Positions 33,563-43,500 of a DNA stretch of 64,000 nt are shown one piece after another. The stretch lies in assembly GCA_020249265.1 (NCBI GenBank), contig JADCGA010000020.1, positions 54,055-118,054 of the forward strand, in the 5' to 3' direction. The stretch comes from Roseomonas sp. (GTDB taxonomy: Bacteria > Pseudomonadota > Alphaproteobacteria > Acetobacterales > Acetobacteraceae). The stretch's first letter is position 1, and every line of letters begins with the position of its first letter. The notes below the pieces were generated by a model. It was not told the origin of the DNA. It saw only the letters and a list, made by a program, of their open reading frames with translations, and made no database searches. Both the position numbers and the translations under genes were made by a program.

Positions 33563-34867
33563 TCAGCCGATCAGGATGGCAACACGGCTGACGGGATTGG
33601 CGCCATAGCCTTGCGGATTCCAATTCGCCGCGACATGCGGCTGCATGCGGCCATTGCTGTCGGTCGCGCGATACCAGATTTCAAAATAGCCATCGCTCGG
33701 CAAAGCGATGCGCCCCTGCCAGCGTTGCCAGGCATAGCGATTAGCCGGGGCTGCCACCTGCATCGCCTGCCAGCTTTGGCCGAAATCGGTCGAAACATGC
33801 ACATCGCGCACACTCAAATCCCCGGCCCAAGCATGGCCACGAATATCCAGGCTGCGTGTGCCCGCTGGAAGCCGCGAACCATGCGCATGGCTGCTGAGCA
33901 CGGAGCGCACTGGCATGCTCTCCATCTCCACGAAATCGGCGCCATTATTGCGGCTGCCGGGCACGATCGGGCGGACGGGGATGCGATAGGATGTGCCGCC
34001 CATGCCGCGCCCGGTATGGGGCGCGTTCAGCACTTCAAGGCGTGTGAACCATTTCTGGCTGAGCGAACCCGGCCAGCCCGGCACAATCAGCCGCGCCGGC
34101 GCGCCATGGATTTGCGGAATGGCCGCACCATTCATGCGAAAGCAGATCAGCGTATGCTCATCCAGCGCCTTTTCAATCCGCATGCCGCGGCTGATCGCCG
34201 GCCCTTGTGCAGAAAGATGGCTATCGGCGCCATGCTGGCCGGTGAATTTGGCGCTGTCCTTCACACCCGCGGCGCGCAGCACATCCCGCAGCCGCACGCC
34301 GGTCCATTCCGCGTTTGAGACAGCGCCATTGCCCCATTGATTCCCCGCCGCCTGGGGCGAGAAAGCTGAACGCCCATTGCCACCGCATTCCATTTGCAAC
34401 TGGCGCGTCACCACTTCAAAGCGCTGTTCAAGCTCGGCGATGGTGAGTTCGATTGGCGCATTCACTTCGCCATCAATGCGGATTTTCCAGGCGCGCGGAT
34501 CGGCGGCGGCTTCCGGCGTATTGCCATTGTTGCGGATGAAGAATTTGTCGGCGGGGGTGATCGGGTCATCCAATAAATGCTCGGGCGTCTCGGCGCAAAG
34601 CGGGCGCTCGCCCTGCATGATCAGCGGCGCCTTGCCTTCCATTTGCAGGAATTGCGGCTGAGCGGCCCCCTGCGCCAAGGCCGCTGGCACCAGGCCGCCT
34701 GGCATATTGCGCGCGAAGGGGATGGTGGCACCCAAGGCCGCACCCATGGCGGCAAGCGCCGCACCCTGAAAGGCGCCGCGTCGGCCCCAGACCAGCGCAT
34801 CGGCGCGCTCAGGGTCGTCACGATAGAGTTCCTGGAATGAACGTTCTGGCAGCTTCTTCCCGGCCAT
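33563..34867 (-). CDS. Molybdopterin sulfite dehydrogenase catalytic subunit (SorA-like)
   Basis: A 434-residue periplasmic sulfite oxidase family protein. The molybdenum ligand is C161 in MECGGNGRS. A Tat-type signal with R29-R30 (WGRRGAFQGAALAAMGAALGATIPF) follows an unusually long 28-residue n-region. GAPARLIVPGWPG and the C-terminal dimerisation domain are present. ATG at 34867 follows AAGGAGG (7-nt spacing); longer in-frame readings are rejected. With the downstream cytochrome gene it should oxidise sulfite to sulfate, either for energy or to detoxify sulfite from organosulfur breakdown. Confidence 0.9.
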   Translation of the reverse strand: MAGKKLPERSFQELYRDDPERADALVWGRRGAFQGAALAAMGAALGATIPFARNMPGGLVPAALAQGAAQPQFLQMEGKAPLIMQGERPLCAETPEHLLDDPITPADKFFIRNNGNTPEAAADPRAWKIRIDGEVNAPIELTIAELEQRFEVVTRQLQMECGGNGRSAFSPQAAGNQWGNGAVSNAEWTGVRLRDVLRAAGVKDSAKFTGQHGADSHLSAQGPAISRGMRIEKALDEHTLICFRMNGAAIPQIHGAPARLIVPGWPGSLSQKWFTRLEVLNAPHTGRGMGGTSYRIPVRPIVPGSRNNGADFVEMESMPVRSVLSSHAHGSRLPAGTRSLDIRGHAWAGDLSVRDVHVSTDFGQSWQAMQVAAPANRYAWQRWQGRIALPSDGYFEIWYRATDSNGRMQPHVAANWNPQGYGANPVSRVAILIG

Positions 34868-35009
34868 GGCGGCGCCTCCTTCATGATCTGCTTTCATGCC
34901 GTTCTGCCCTATCAGACAGCGTTTTTGCAAGACAAAGTGCAGCCCTTGCCCGCCCCCCTTTCCGGCGCCGCGCAAAGCCGGCAATCTTGCGTTCAAACAG
35001 GAGCATCAG

Positions 35010-35957
35010 ATGCAAAAAACCGAACTCGGCCGTTCCGGCATTTTCGTCCCACCCGTGATTTTCGGCTGCAATGTCTTTGGCTGGACCTTGGACAAGGCTC
35101 AATCCTTCCGGATTCTGGATGAACTTGTGGAACGCGGGCTCAATGCGCTCGATACTGCGGATGTCTATGCCTATTGGGTGCCGGGCAATAAGGGCGGCGA
35201 GTCTGAGACCATCATGGGCGAATGGCTGAAGGCGCGCGGGCGCCGCCATGATGTGCTGATCCTGTCCAAGGCAGGGATGGAAATGCCCGGCATCGGCAAG
35301 GGGCTTTCTGCAACCTATCTTGCCAGCGCCATTGAAGCATCGCTGAAGCGCTTTGGGACGGATGTGATTGATCTTTATCAATCCCACCGCGATGATGAGA
35401 GCGTGCCTCAGGAAGAAACGCTTGTGGCCTTTGATAAGATGATCAGGGCAGGCAAGGTGCGCGCCATTGGCGCTTCCAATTTCTCTGCCGCGCGCTTCAA
35501 GGAAGCGCTGGATATCAGCACGAAACATGGCCTGCCGCGTTATCAGACCATGCAGCCGCATTACAATCTGCTGGAACGCGGCATCGAAGCAGATATGCTG
35601 CCGCTTTGCGCTGCCGAAGGGGTTGGCGTGATCCCGTATTATTCGCTCGCGTCAGGCTTTTTGTCCGGCAAGTATCGCAGCGAAGCCGATCTCGGCAAAA
35701 GCCCGCGCGGCCCGCGTGGTGCGGGGAAATACCTGAATGAAAAGGGGCTAAAGGTGCTGGCCGCTTTGGACAATGTTTCGGCACGCATGGGCGCCACGCC
35801 GGCGCAGGTTGCGCTTGCCTGGTTCAAGGGGCGTCCTGGATTGGCGGCGCCGATTGCGAGTGCCACCACCTCTGCCCAAGTGGCGGATCTGGTGAAGGCC
35901 GCGGCGCTGACCTTGGATGCGGCAGCGGTGGCGGAATTGGATGCGGCGAGTGGGTGA
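35010..35957 (+). CDS. Aldo/keto reductase
   Basis: A 315-residue AKR superfamily NADPH oxidoreductase. LGRSGIFVPPVIFGCNVFGW, ALDTADVYAYW (Asp, Tyr), LILSKAG (Lys) and DLYQSHRDDE (His) give the catalytic tetrad region. KVRAIGASNFSAARF and IASATTSAQVADL are cofactor segments. ATG follows AGGAG (34999-35003). It is divergent from the sulfite dehydrogenase genes. Substrate unknown; class similar to plant-type and YajO-like reductases. Confidence 0.92.
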   Translation: MQKTELGRSGIFVPPVIFGCNVFGWTLDKAQSFRILDELVERGLNALDTADVYAYWVPGNKGGESETIMGEWLKARGRRHDVLILSKAGMEMPGIGKGLSATYLASAIEASLKRFGTDVIDLYQSHRDDESVPQEETLVAFDKMIRAGKVRAIGASNFSAARFKEALDISTKHGLPRYQTMQPHYNLLERGIEADMLPLCAAEGVGVIPYYSLASGFLSGKYRSEADLGKSPRGPRGAGKYLNEKGLKVLAALDNVSARMGATPAQVALAWFKGRPGLAAPIASATTSAQVADLVKAAALTLDAAAVAELDAASG

Positions 35958-35960
35958 AAC

Positions 35961-36203
35961 TCAGCGGAGATAAGGCTCCACAATCCCGGTCAGTTTCATC
36001 GTCAGCGGCTTGCCGCGCCGATCCGTGGCCTTGCCAAGGCTCACCCGGACCCAGCCTTCCGAGACGCAGTATTCCTCCACATTGGTCTTTTCCTGGCCCT
36101 TGAAGCGAATGCCCACGCCACGGTTCAGCAGCGCCTCATTGTAAAAGGGGCTGCTTGGGTCATTGGAAAGCCGATCGGGCAGGGCAGGGGTGATTTCGGT
36201 CAT
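35961..36203 (-). CDS. DUF3297 family protein
   Basis: An 80-residue small protein matching the DUF3297 pattern: PDRLSNDPSSPFYNEALLNRGVGIRFKG then KTNVEEYCVSEGWVRVSLGKATDRRG and LTMKLTGIVEPY. The ATG at 36203 gives the family's usual length; an upstream in-frame start adds 25 unrelated residues. The function of the family is not known. It is divergent from the second acyl-CoA dehydrogenase gene and convergent with the aldo/keto reductase gene, 3 bp away. Confidence 0.85.
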   Translation of the reverse strand: MTEITPALPDRLSNDPSSPFYNEALLNRGVGIRFKGQEKTNVEEYCVSEGWVRVSLGKATDRRGKPLTMKLTGIVEPYLR

Positions 36204-36318
36204 GATGTGCTCCCAACGCGGCTTGTGCCCGAGAGCAGCAGCGAAGGCAATTCCGTGCGATTGACCGGGCAGCGGCAAAAACGCAATTTCGCATCAAGAC
36301 CGACCCAAGGATGGTTCC

Positions 36319-37485
36319 GTGCAGTATTCAACCACTGAAGCGCAACAAGAACTCCGCGCGCAAATCCTGAAGCTCTGCGCCGATTTCGGCGATGATTATT
36401 GGCTGAAGATTGACCAGGAAGCGCGCTTCCCGGAGGAGTTTTATCGCGCGGTCGCCGCCGGTGGCTGGCTTGGCATTGCCATGCCGGAAGAATTTGGCGG
36501 TGCTGGCTTGGGGATTTCGGAAGCGACTGTGATGATGCAGGCGGTGGCGGAAAGCGGTGCATGTATGTCGGGCGCTTCGGCCATTCACATGAATATCTTT
36601 GGCCTGAACCCCGTGGTGGTCTTCGGTACGCCAGAGCAGAAAAAGCGCTTCCTCCCGCCGCTGATCGAAGGGCGGGAAAAAGCCTGTTTCGGCGTGACGG
36701 AACCCAATACCGGCCTCAATACCACGGAACTCAAGACGCGCGCCGAAAAGCGCGGTGATCGCTATGTCATCAATGGTCAGAAGATCTGGATTTCCACAGC
36801 GCAGGTCGCGGATCGCATCCTGCTGCTGGCGCGCACCACGCCGCTTGATCAGGTGACGCGCAAGACCGATGGGCTGACGCTGTTCTACACCAAGCTGGAT
36901 CGTGCCAAGGTGGAAGTGCGGCTGATCCACAAGATGGGCCGGCATGGCGTTGATTCGAACATGCTATTCTTTGACGGTTTGGAAGTGCCGGAAGAAGACC
37001 GCATCGGCGCCGAAGGGGAGGGCTTTCGCCTGATCTTGCATGGCCTCAACCCTGAGCGCATCCTGATCGCGGGGGAAGCGGTTGGGATCGGCCAGGCGGC
37101 GCTTTCCCGCGCCGCCAATTACGCCCGCACGCGCGAAGTCTTTGGGCGGCCCATCGGCCAGAATCAGGGCATCCAACATCCTCTCGCGCGGGTCTGGGCG
37201 CAGCTGGAAGCGGCGGGCTTGCTCACTATGAAGGCGGCCGCCCTTTATGATGCCGGCCGAGACTGCGGCGCGGAAGCCAATGCGGCGAAATACCTGGCCG
37301 CCGAGGCCGGCTTTGCGGCGGCGGAAGCCGCCGTGCTGACCCATGGCGGCATGGGCTATGCCCAGGAATACCAGGTGGAACGCTATTTCCGCGAAAGCAT
37401 GATCCCGCGCATTGCCCCGGTCAGCCGAGAGCTGATCCTGAGCCATATCGCCGAAAAAGTGCTCGGCCTGCCAAAATCATATTGA
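36319..37485 (+). CDS. Acyl-CoA dehydrogenase with helix-G type catalytic Glu
   Basis: A 388-residue acyl-CoA dehydrogenase. FGVTEPNTGLNTTELKTRAEK and KIWISTAQVADRILLLART are the flavin signatures. The usual C-terminal catalytic Glu (xEGTxxIxR) is replaced by IAPVSRELILSHIAEKVLGLP. A Glu in LNPERILIAGEAVGIG sits where isovaleryl-CoA dehydrogenase has its catalytic Glu254, so activity is still likely. GTG start at 36319 follows AAGG. It is monocistronic, before the tRNA-Val gene. Substrate is unknown, perhaps branched or long chain. Confidence 0.9.
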   Translation: MQYSTTEAQQELRAQILKLCADFGDDYWLKIDQEARFPEEFYRAVAAGGWLGIAMPEEFGGAGLGISEATVMMQAVAESGACMSGASAIHMNIFGLNPVVVFGTPEQKKRFLPPLIEGREKACFGVTEPNTGLNTTELKTRAEKRGDRYVINGQKIWISTAQVADRILLLARTTPLDQVTRKTDGLTLFYTKLDRAKVEVRLIHKMGRHGVDSNMLFFDGLEVPEEDRIGAEGEGFRLILHGLNPERILIAGEAVGIGQAALSRAANYARTREVFGRPIGQNQGIQHPLARVWAQLEAAGLLTMKAAALYDAGRDCGAEANAAKYLAAEAGFAAAEAAVLTHGGMGYAQEYQVERYFRESMIPRIAPVSRELILSHIAEKVLGLPKSY

Positions 37486-37494
37486 GGGTAGGAA

Positions 37495-37569
37495 TGGTGG
37501 GCGCGACAGGGATTGAACCTGTGACCCTTCGCGTGTGAAGCGAATGCTCTACCGCTGAGCTACGCGCCC
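37495..37569 (-). tRNA. tRNA-Val (anticodon CAC)
   Basis: 75 nt with encoded CCA. Acceptor stem GGGCGCG pairs with CGCGCCC. The anticodon stem TTCGC/GCGAA carries CAC at 37535-37537, reading GUG valine codons. The T arm contains GGTTCAATCCC. D arm GCTCAGCGGTAGAGC is regular. All four arms fold without mismatch. Confidence 0.97.
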
Positions 37570-37680
37570 GTCTGAGCTTCGGTTTAGGGGCGCAGGGGCT
37601 ACCCCGTCAAGCTTGGGTCTCCCTCCCGCTTTTGCCGGCTACGGCTGCAACCGAATATTATGATCTGACCGGTATTTACT

Positions 37681-37700
37681 TGGGTCTTCTGCAAGACCCA
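37681..37700. repeat. Perfect hairpin just before the sulfotransferase gene
   Basis: TGGGTCTT and AAGACCCA form an 8-bp stem with loop CTGC, ending 4 bases before the first possible ATG (37705). If that ATG is used the hairpin would cover the ribosome binding site; if the ATG at 37750 is used it lies in the leader. There is no T-tract. Confidence 0.45.
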
Positions 37701-37704
37701 GGAA

Positions 37705-38484
37705 ATGACTATAGTATTAAAAGAAGATTTTGCGGATCCCATCTCCGGGATGCCGATTTTATGCTTTCTTCACCTTCCCCGCACCGGCGGCACCACTATC
37801 AACCGCATGTTGAAATACGCTTTCGGTGATCGCGCCCTCTTCCACGCCGATCTTGTGGCGGAATATGGCGGAGAGGCCAGGCTGGCGGCTGCCCTCGCCA
37901 AGGATAAGGGCATGTATCCCCAGGCAATCCTGATCGCAGGCCATTATGGCGCGGCGCACCCGCTGGTCGAGCATGCGCCGCGCCCGGTTGCCTTCGCGGC
38001 CGTCTTGCGGCAGCCGCTGGAACGCATTGTCTCCCTTTACGACTATATTCGCGGCACGCCGGATCATCCTGAACATGCCGCGCTCAGCGCGCTCACGCTC
38101 AATCAGGCGCTGGATGCGGTGCCGGAATTCGCAGTACATTGCCAGGATGCGCAATTGCGCACGCTATTCAATGCCACGGACCGGCACGGCATTACGGCAG
38201 CGTTGCAGCGCCACCCCTATCTGCTCGGCCGGATGGAGGCTTTGGATGTGTTTGCCCAAAGGCTTCTCGCGCTATTCGGCCTTACGCTTGCCGGGGCGCT
38301 GCCGCGCTTCAATGAAAGGCCGGTGCTGTCAGGGGTGGCGCCGGCGCGATCTCAGGCCGATTACGCCACGGCGCTGGCGCGGCTGGAATGCGTGAACCGG
38401 GCCGAGCTTGATTTCTTTGCTCGCTTGCCGCCGATTTTCGCAACCAAGCCGAGGCCCGCCATGGCCGACGCAGGCGTCGCCTGA
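37705..38484 (+). CDS. Sulfotransferase family protein
   Basis: A 259-residue cytoplasmic PAPS-dependent sulfotransferase of the Sulfotransfer_2 type. HLPRTGGTTINRM (about 23-35) is the 5'-phosphosulfate loop and FAAVLRQPLERIVSLYDYI the 3'-phosphate site with its Arg and Ser. It may sulfate a polysaccharide or lipid. The first ATG (37705) has AGGAA directly abutting it and an unfavourable hairpin upstream; ATG 37750 (giving MPILCFLHLPRTGG, after CCGGG) is the alternative start. The upstream 70 bp is AT-rich and probably holds the promoter. Confidence 0.8.
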   Translation: MTIVLKEDFADPISGMPILCFLHLPRTGGTTINRMLKYAFGDRALFHADLVAEYGGEARLAAALAKDKGMYPQAILIAGHYGAAHPLVEHAPRPVAFAAVLRQPLERIVSLYDYIRGTPDHPEHAALSALTLNQALDAVPEFAVHCQDAQLRTLFNATDRHGITAALQRHPYLLGRMEALDVFAQRLLALFGLTLAGALPRFNERPVLSGVAPARSQADYATALARLECVNRAELDFFARLPPIFATKPRPAMADAGVA

Positions 38485-38523
38485 AATATCTTTCCTTTGG
38501 CGTGTTTATTGCTAAACTTGGGT

Positions 38524-39294
38524 ATGATGCGTTTTCTATTGCAGCCCTGCCTTGCCTTGCTTCTGGCCTTAGCACCCGCCGGGCTTTCGCCTGCCCGGGC
38601 GGTGGAGGCGATTTACCATGTCACCCATACCGGGATCGCCGTGGTCGAAATCGCCGCCCAATTCGAAACCCGGCCCGATGGTTATTGGATGCGGTCAGTC
38701 AGTCGGGCGATTGGCATCGGCAGGCTTTTTGCCCCGCATGAGATACGTTCAGAGGTTGAGGGCGCCTGGCGCGCAGATGGCGTTGCCCCGCAGCGTTTCC
38801 AGGCCGAGGGCAATTGGCGCGGCGATGCCAGGCGCATGGTTTTGCTCTACCGCGATGGCATGCCCCAACCGCTGGAAATGGAACCGCCAGAGGGTGCCAC
38901 GAATGAACCCGTACCCCTTCCAGCGCGGCGGGGCGCTATTGATATGCTTTCAGCCCTTGCGCTCATGTCGCGCACGGTCACGCAAACGGACCGCTGCGAT
39001 CTGACGGGCCCGATTTTTGATGGCAGGCGACGATTGGATTTGTCATCTCGTACCATCGGGTCCGTCCGCATCAGCCATGCGGGGAAGGAAATCGAGTCCC
39101 TCCAATGCGGCTTGGAAAGCCGGCTGGTGGCGGGGGTACGCATTGGCGATGATCCTGCCCGCGCCACGCAGCCTCGGATGGCCACGGCGTGGCTTGCCAA
39201 AGTTGATCCGAGCCTGCCGCCCATCCCGGTTCGCGTTGAATTCGCAAGCACCATCTTCGGCACCATGCGGATGGAATTACAAAAGCTTAGATAG
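38524..39294 (+). CDS. DUF3108 family exported protein
   Basis: A 256-residue secreted protein. Signal MMRFLLQPCLALLLALAPAGLSPARA is followed by VEAIYHVTHTGIAVVEIAAQFETRPDGYWMRSVSRAIGIG, the typical DUF3108 start with beta-strand repeats; IDMLSALALMSR and VEFASTIFGTMRMEL end it. Two cysteines (DRCDLT and LQCGLE) may pair. The family is periplasmic with no proven function. The start is ATG 38524 or 38527; no strong ribosome site is seen. It follows the sulfotransferase gene by 39 bp. Confidence 0.8.
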   Translation: MMRFLLQPCLALLLALAPAGLSPARAVEAIYHVTHTGIAVVEIAAQFETRPDGYWMRSVSRAIGIGRLFAPHEIRSEVEGAWRADGVAPQRFQAEGNWRGDARRMVLLYRDGMPQPLEMEPPEGATNEPVPLPARRGAIDMLSALALMSRTVTQTDRCDLTGPIFDGRRRLDLSSRTIGSVRISHAGKEIESLQCGLESRLVAGVRIGDDPARATQPRMATAWLAKVDPSLPPIPVRVEFASTIFGTMRMELQKLR

Positions 39295-39299
39295 CGGCT

Positions 39300-39947
39300 T
39301 TAGCTGAGCAGGGCACGCAGCGCCGCCACATCAGCGGCAATTGGCGCACCGCCGGCCATGCTATGCGGGCCATAGCCCCAGCCCGCGAAAATCGCGCGCA
39401 CGCCGGCACCGCGGGCTGCTTCGATATCATTGGCGTGATCGCCGATCATCACAGCGGCCTCGGGCGCAGCGCCGGCGGCGGCCAGGGTTGCGCGCAAATG
39501 CCCCGGATCGGGTTTGCGCATGGGGAAGCTGTCGCCGCCGCCAAGCGCGCTGAAATGGCCATCAAGCCCAAGCCCTGACAGCAAGACCCGCGCCGCGGCT
39601 TCCGGCTTATTGGTGCAGACCGCAAGCTGCCAGCCTGCATCGCGCAAGCCGCCCAGCAATTCGGGAATGCCAGCGAAGGGCCGCGTCAGCATCGCCGCAT
39701 TGGCTTCGTAATCAGCCATGAAATGATCAAGGCTTGCCTCATCCAGCGGAAGGCCACGCGCGGCATGGGCGCGTTCCAGCAAAACACGCACGCCATCGCC
39801 GATCATCCCCACAACCTCGGCCCGCGCAAAGCCAGGTAGCTGGCGGCGCGCCATCAGCCGATCAAGCGCAGCATGGATATCGGGCGCGCTATCCACCAGC
39901 GTGCCATCCAGATCAAAAACCGCGCAGCGCGTCGTCTGATCAGGCAT
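39300..39947 (-). CDS. HAD hydrolase, phosphoglycolate phosphatase-like
   Basis: A 215-residue haloacid dehalogenase phosphatase. Motif I is VFDLDGTLVDSAPDI, motif II the Thr in CTNKPE, motif III the Lys in RKPDPGH, and motif IV MIGDHANDIEAARGAG. LAFVGW-like ends match Gph, which removes 2-phosphoglycolate made during DNA repair or by RuBisCO. The ATG at 39947 overlaps the DUF1178 stop by 8 bases, indicating co-transcription. Substrate assignment is by family resemblance only. Confidence 0.88.
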   Translation of the reverse strand: MPDQTTRCAVFDLDGTLVDSAPDIHAALDRLMARRQLPGFARAEVVGMIGDGVRVLLERAHAARGLPLDEASLDHFMADYEANAAMLTRPFAGIPELLGGLRDAGWQLAVCTNKPEAAARVLLSGLGLDGHFSALGGGDSFPMRKPDPGHLRATLAAAGAAPEAAVMIGDHANDIEAARGAGVRAIFAGWGYGPHSMAGGAPIAADVAALRALLS

Positions 39948-40449
39948 CCGAAGGCGGCACCCAGGGGATGCGCGCAATGTCGATCCCCTCTTCGCGCAGC
40001 GCCTCGGCCTCATCCTCGGTGGCTTCGCCGAAAATGCCGCGGGCTTCGACCTCGCCGTGATGGATCTTGCGCGCTTCCTCGGCAAAATCAGCGCCGACAT
40101 AGTCGCAATTCTTCTCAATCTCGGTCCGCATATGCCGCAGCATGGCGCGCAGTTCCGCCGGCATGGCGGCCAGCGCCGCTGCGGGAAGCGCAGGGGGCGG
40201 GGGCGCGGGCGCGGGCGGTGGGGAAGGAGTTTCCGCGACCGGTGCGGGCAGGGCTTCCGGCTTGGAATTGCGCGCCGGGCGGCCCTTTTTCGGGATGGCC
40301 GGCGCCATCAGGCGCTTCGCCACCTTGGCCGGGCCACAATGCGGGCATTCCACAAGGCCCGCCGCCGCCAGCTTATCGAAAGCCGCGCTATCCTTGAACC
40401 AGCCATCGAATTCATGCGCCCGATCGCAGCGCAATTCGTAGCGGATCAT
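39940..40449 (-). CDS. DUF1178 family protein
   Basis: A 169-residue protein of the alphaproteobacterial DUF1178 family. MIRYELRCDRAHEFDGWFKDSAAFDKLAAAGLVECPHC gives an N-terminal zinc-ribbon-like unit with C8 and the C35/C38 pair. A Pro/Ala-rich linker follows, then ELRAMLRHMRTEIEKNCDYVGADFAEEARKIHHGE, the family core, and an acidic tail. Function unknown. The ATG at 40449 gives the normal family start; an in-frame extension of 8 residues is rejected. Confidence 0.88.
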   Translation of the reverse strand: MIRYELRCDRAHEFDGWFKDSAAFDKLAAAGLVECPHCGPAKVAKRLMAPAIPKKGRPARNSKPEALPAPVAETPSPPPAPAPPPPALPAAALAAMPAELRAMLRHMRTEIEKNCDYVGADFAEEARKIHHGEVEARGIFGEATEDEAEALREEGIDIARIPWVPPSDA

Positions 40450-40533
40450 GCCCTGAACACCCTTTTGTTCCATGCTCTTGTCATCGAGACGTAACTTGGC
40501 ACTCCCAGGCGCCGAGTGCCAGGGGCGGGGCGA

Positions 40534-43500
40534 TCAATATTCAATCTCAAACCCAATCCCCACCCGATCACCGGCAAGACTATTCCCGCCACTTTCCGCC
40601 TCCAGCCTCAGCCTTCGCGTCAGGTCTATCTGCACGCCCACACGGGGCGGCCCGCCATCAGCGCTTTGCTTCACGCCGATAAATACCCCATCCGCCACAT
40701 AGCGCCCCGACTCCAATGTGGCACCCGGTTCCCGCCCGGCGCGCTGCTCGCCTTCCTTCTCCTGACCGATGGAAAGCCGATCAAGCGCCAAGGTGCGGCG
40801 GATGCGCTCCATCACCCCGCCAGGTCCCGGCAGGGGGCGGCCTGTCGTGCCGGCAAGCGCCTCGGCCAAGCGCAGCATCTGGAAGGGCGAAAGCTCGCCC
40901 CCGCGACGGCCAAACAGCAGCCGCGCCAGCACCTCATCCGCCGGCAATTCGGGGTTAGAGGTGAAGCTGATTTTCGGATCACGCGCCGGGCCTTCCACCG
41001 CGACATTCACCTCCACCTCCTCAGCGCGAGAGGTCGCCAGCACATCAAGATTGGGCATGATCCCGCCGGCATCGAAGCTGATATTGGCGCGGTTGAGGTC
41101 AAGCCGCCGATCCAGCACAACCAGCGTCCCCCGGCGCAGCATGAAGCCACCTGCAAGCAAGGGCGCCGCTAAGGTTCCGCCAACGCGAATCTCGCCGCCC
41201 AATTCGGCGTCCAGGCCGCGCCCGCGGAGGAAAATCGCGCGCGGCGCTTCAATGGTCAGATCAAGCGCAATGGGCGGCAGATCGGCCTCAGGCGCATCGC
41301 CGCCTGCCGGTGGCGTCAAGGGCGCCACACCGGGCGGGCGTTGGCCCCTTTCGCGCACCCCGGGCAGGGTTCGGATTGAAGGCGGCAACCGGTCCGGAAT
41401 GCGCAATTCCGCGCGCTGCACCAATAGCTTGCCGGAAAGCCGACTGTCGCCGAGAGCCTCACCCGCCAAGGTGAGCGCACCATCCAAGGTGGCATTGCCC
41501 AGATCGGAATTGACCGGGCGCGCAGCGGTGGCAGTCAGGCGCAACTCATAAGGCAAACGCGGCTGGCCAAGATCCAGCGTGCCAGAACCGCCCAGGCTGC
41601 CCCCGCCCGCCGTCCGCGCGGCAAAGCGCGTCAGGTTGAAGCGCCGATCATCCGCGGTGATGGCGGCGGTGATTTCATTCAACGTCACGCCATGCTGCAA
41701 ATCGCGAAAACTGCCATTGGCGATAGTGGCATCGCCGCCCAAGCGCGGCGCAGCCAGACTGCCTTCCAGGCGCAGATTGAGATTGGCAATGCCGGTCACA
41801 CGCTGCGCCCCGGCAGCGAGCAATGGCTGCATCAGGCTTTCCAGATCAAGCCGCCCGGTGATGTTGCCGGAAAGGGCAGCGTCAGGCGCAAGCCCTGCCA
41901 GCCGCGCCGTGGCAGCCAGCCGCACCACATTCCCGCCAGTGACCGAAGCGCGCGCTTCCGCCCCCGCTGCCGTGCCATTTGCCGCAACCGAAAGACGCAA
42001 AGGCGGCAGGCCACGCGCGGCGGGCATGGCGCTGGTGATGGCGGTACTTTCCAATTTGATCTCAGAACGGGGCTCGTCAGCCGTGCCATCCACCCGCGCC
42101 TCACCGGTGAGCGTGCCCGCCAATTTCGCTTCCGGCACCAGCAATGCGGCGAAGGGCGCAATGGGCAGTGCCGTGAGCGATGCCCTAAACGCCATCTCAG
42201 CCTCGCTCCAGAAACCTTCCAGCCTGAGCCTGCCGCCGCGATTGCTGGTGATATTCGTCTCCGCAATGCTCACGCGCCCATCAGGCGAGATTTCGATGCG
42301 CGCGGGCGCGGCGAGCTTCACCTGCTCCGCGCCATAGGCGAGCGAAAGGTTGGGCAGCGTGACGATGCGTGCCGCACCGATCAGGCTGAGTGCCGCTTCA
42401 CCCGCAAGCGCTGCTTCGCCATGGCGCAAGGTGAAGCTGGCCTTGGCATCATCCAGCCCGCCGGCAAGTTCGACGCGCAAGGCAAGCTTGCGCCCGTTAA
42501 AGCTGGCTTCTGGGGCATTCAGCCTGGCCTTGACCTGCTGCGCGCCACCGACATCGCGCCCTTCGGCTTCCAAGGACAGGCTGCCGGTCATGTTCTGGCC
42601 GAAGATATCGCCAAAGGGCGCCAGATCGGGAATGGCAAGTGACAGCGCGCCATCGAAAAGCGGCTTTTGCACATCAAGCAAACCGCGGCCCGAAAGCCGT
42701 GCCGCACCGAAAGCGGCTTCAAGCTGATTGATCCTGAGCGCGCTTCCTTCCGGCATGCCGGAAAGTGTCAGTGTCAGCGGCAAGCCAGCATAAATCGCCT
42801 CAAGCCGCGCCTCGGCGCGCGGGCGCGATAGGGGCGTTTCCAGGACCAGGTCGAGGCTTGGCGCAGCAAGCACCTCAGCGCCACGCGTGATGCTCTCGCC
42901 CCGCGCTTTCAGGGTGATCGAAGGATCATCGCGCGTGCCATGCAGATGGCCTTCCGCGGTCAAGGCGCCGGCCAGTTCCGGCACCAATGATGCAAGATCG
43001 GCAAGGCGCAAACCAAAGCGAAGATCAAGGCTTTCGCCAATATCCCCCGAAGCGGTCAGTTCATTGCCGGCGCCGATCAGGGTCAGGCTTTCAATGCGTG
43101 ACGGTGCGCGGGCCTGCAGGCTCAGGCGCGGGGTTGCGCCAAGGGTGGCGCCCAGTTCCGCGATACTGCTGGAAAAGCCTTGCATTTCGGCATCCAGTGC
43201 AAGATGCGGCGCAGTCAGCCTGCCATCCAGCCGAAACCGCGCGCTGGCTGCTTCCCAGGCAATCTGTTCAGGCACATGGGCGGCCAGCATCGCGCTTGCA
43301 CCGAGCGTAAGGGTGCCTTGCAGCGCTGTATCCTCGCGCTTTGGATCAAGCCTGCCGGCAAGGGTCACTTCGCCAAGCGGCGCCTTCGCCACCACTTCGC
43401 GGAGCGTGATGACACCAGCGCGATCGCGCGCCGCATCCAGCGCAAAATCCAGCCGGGCCAGGGCTTCTGCAAGTGCTGCCGGCAGCAAGGGCGTCGCCGC

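Noticed and set aside
37495..37569. tRNA-Val as an island attachment site
   Set aside because: No integrase or repeated tRNA end is seen; the flanking genes have normal GC.
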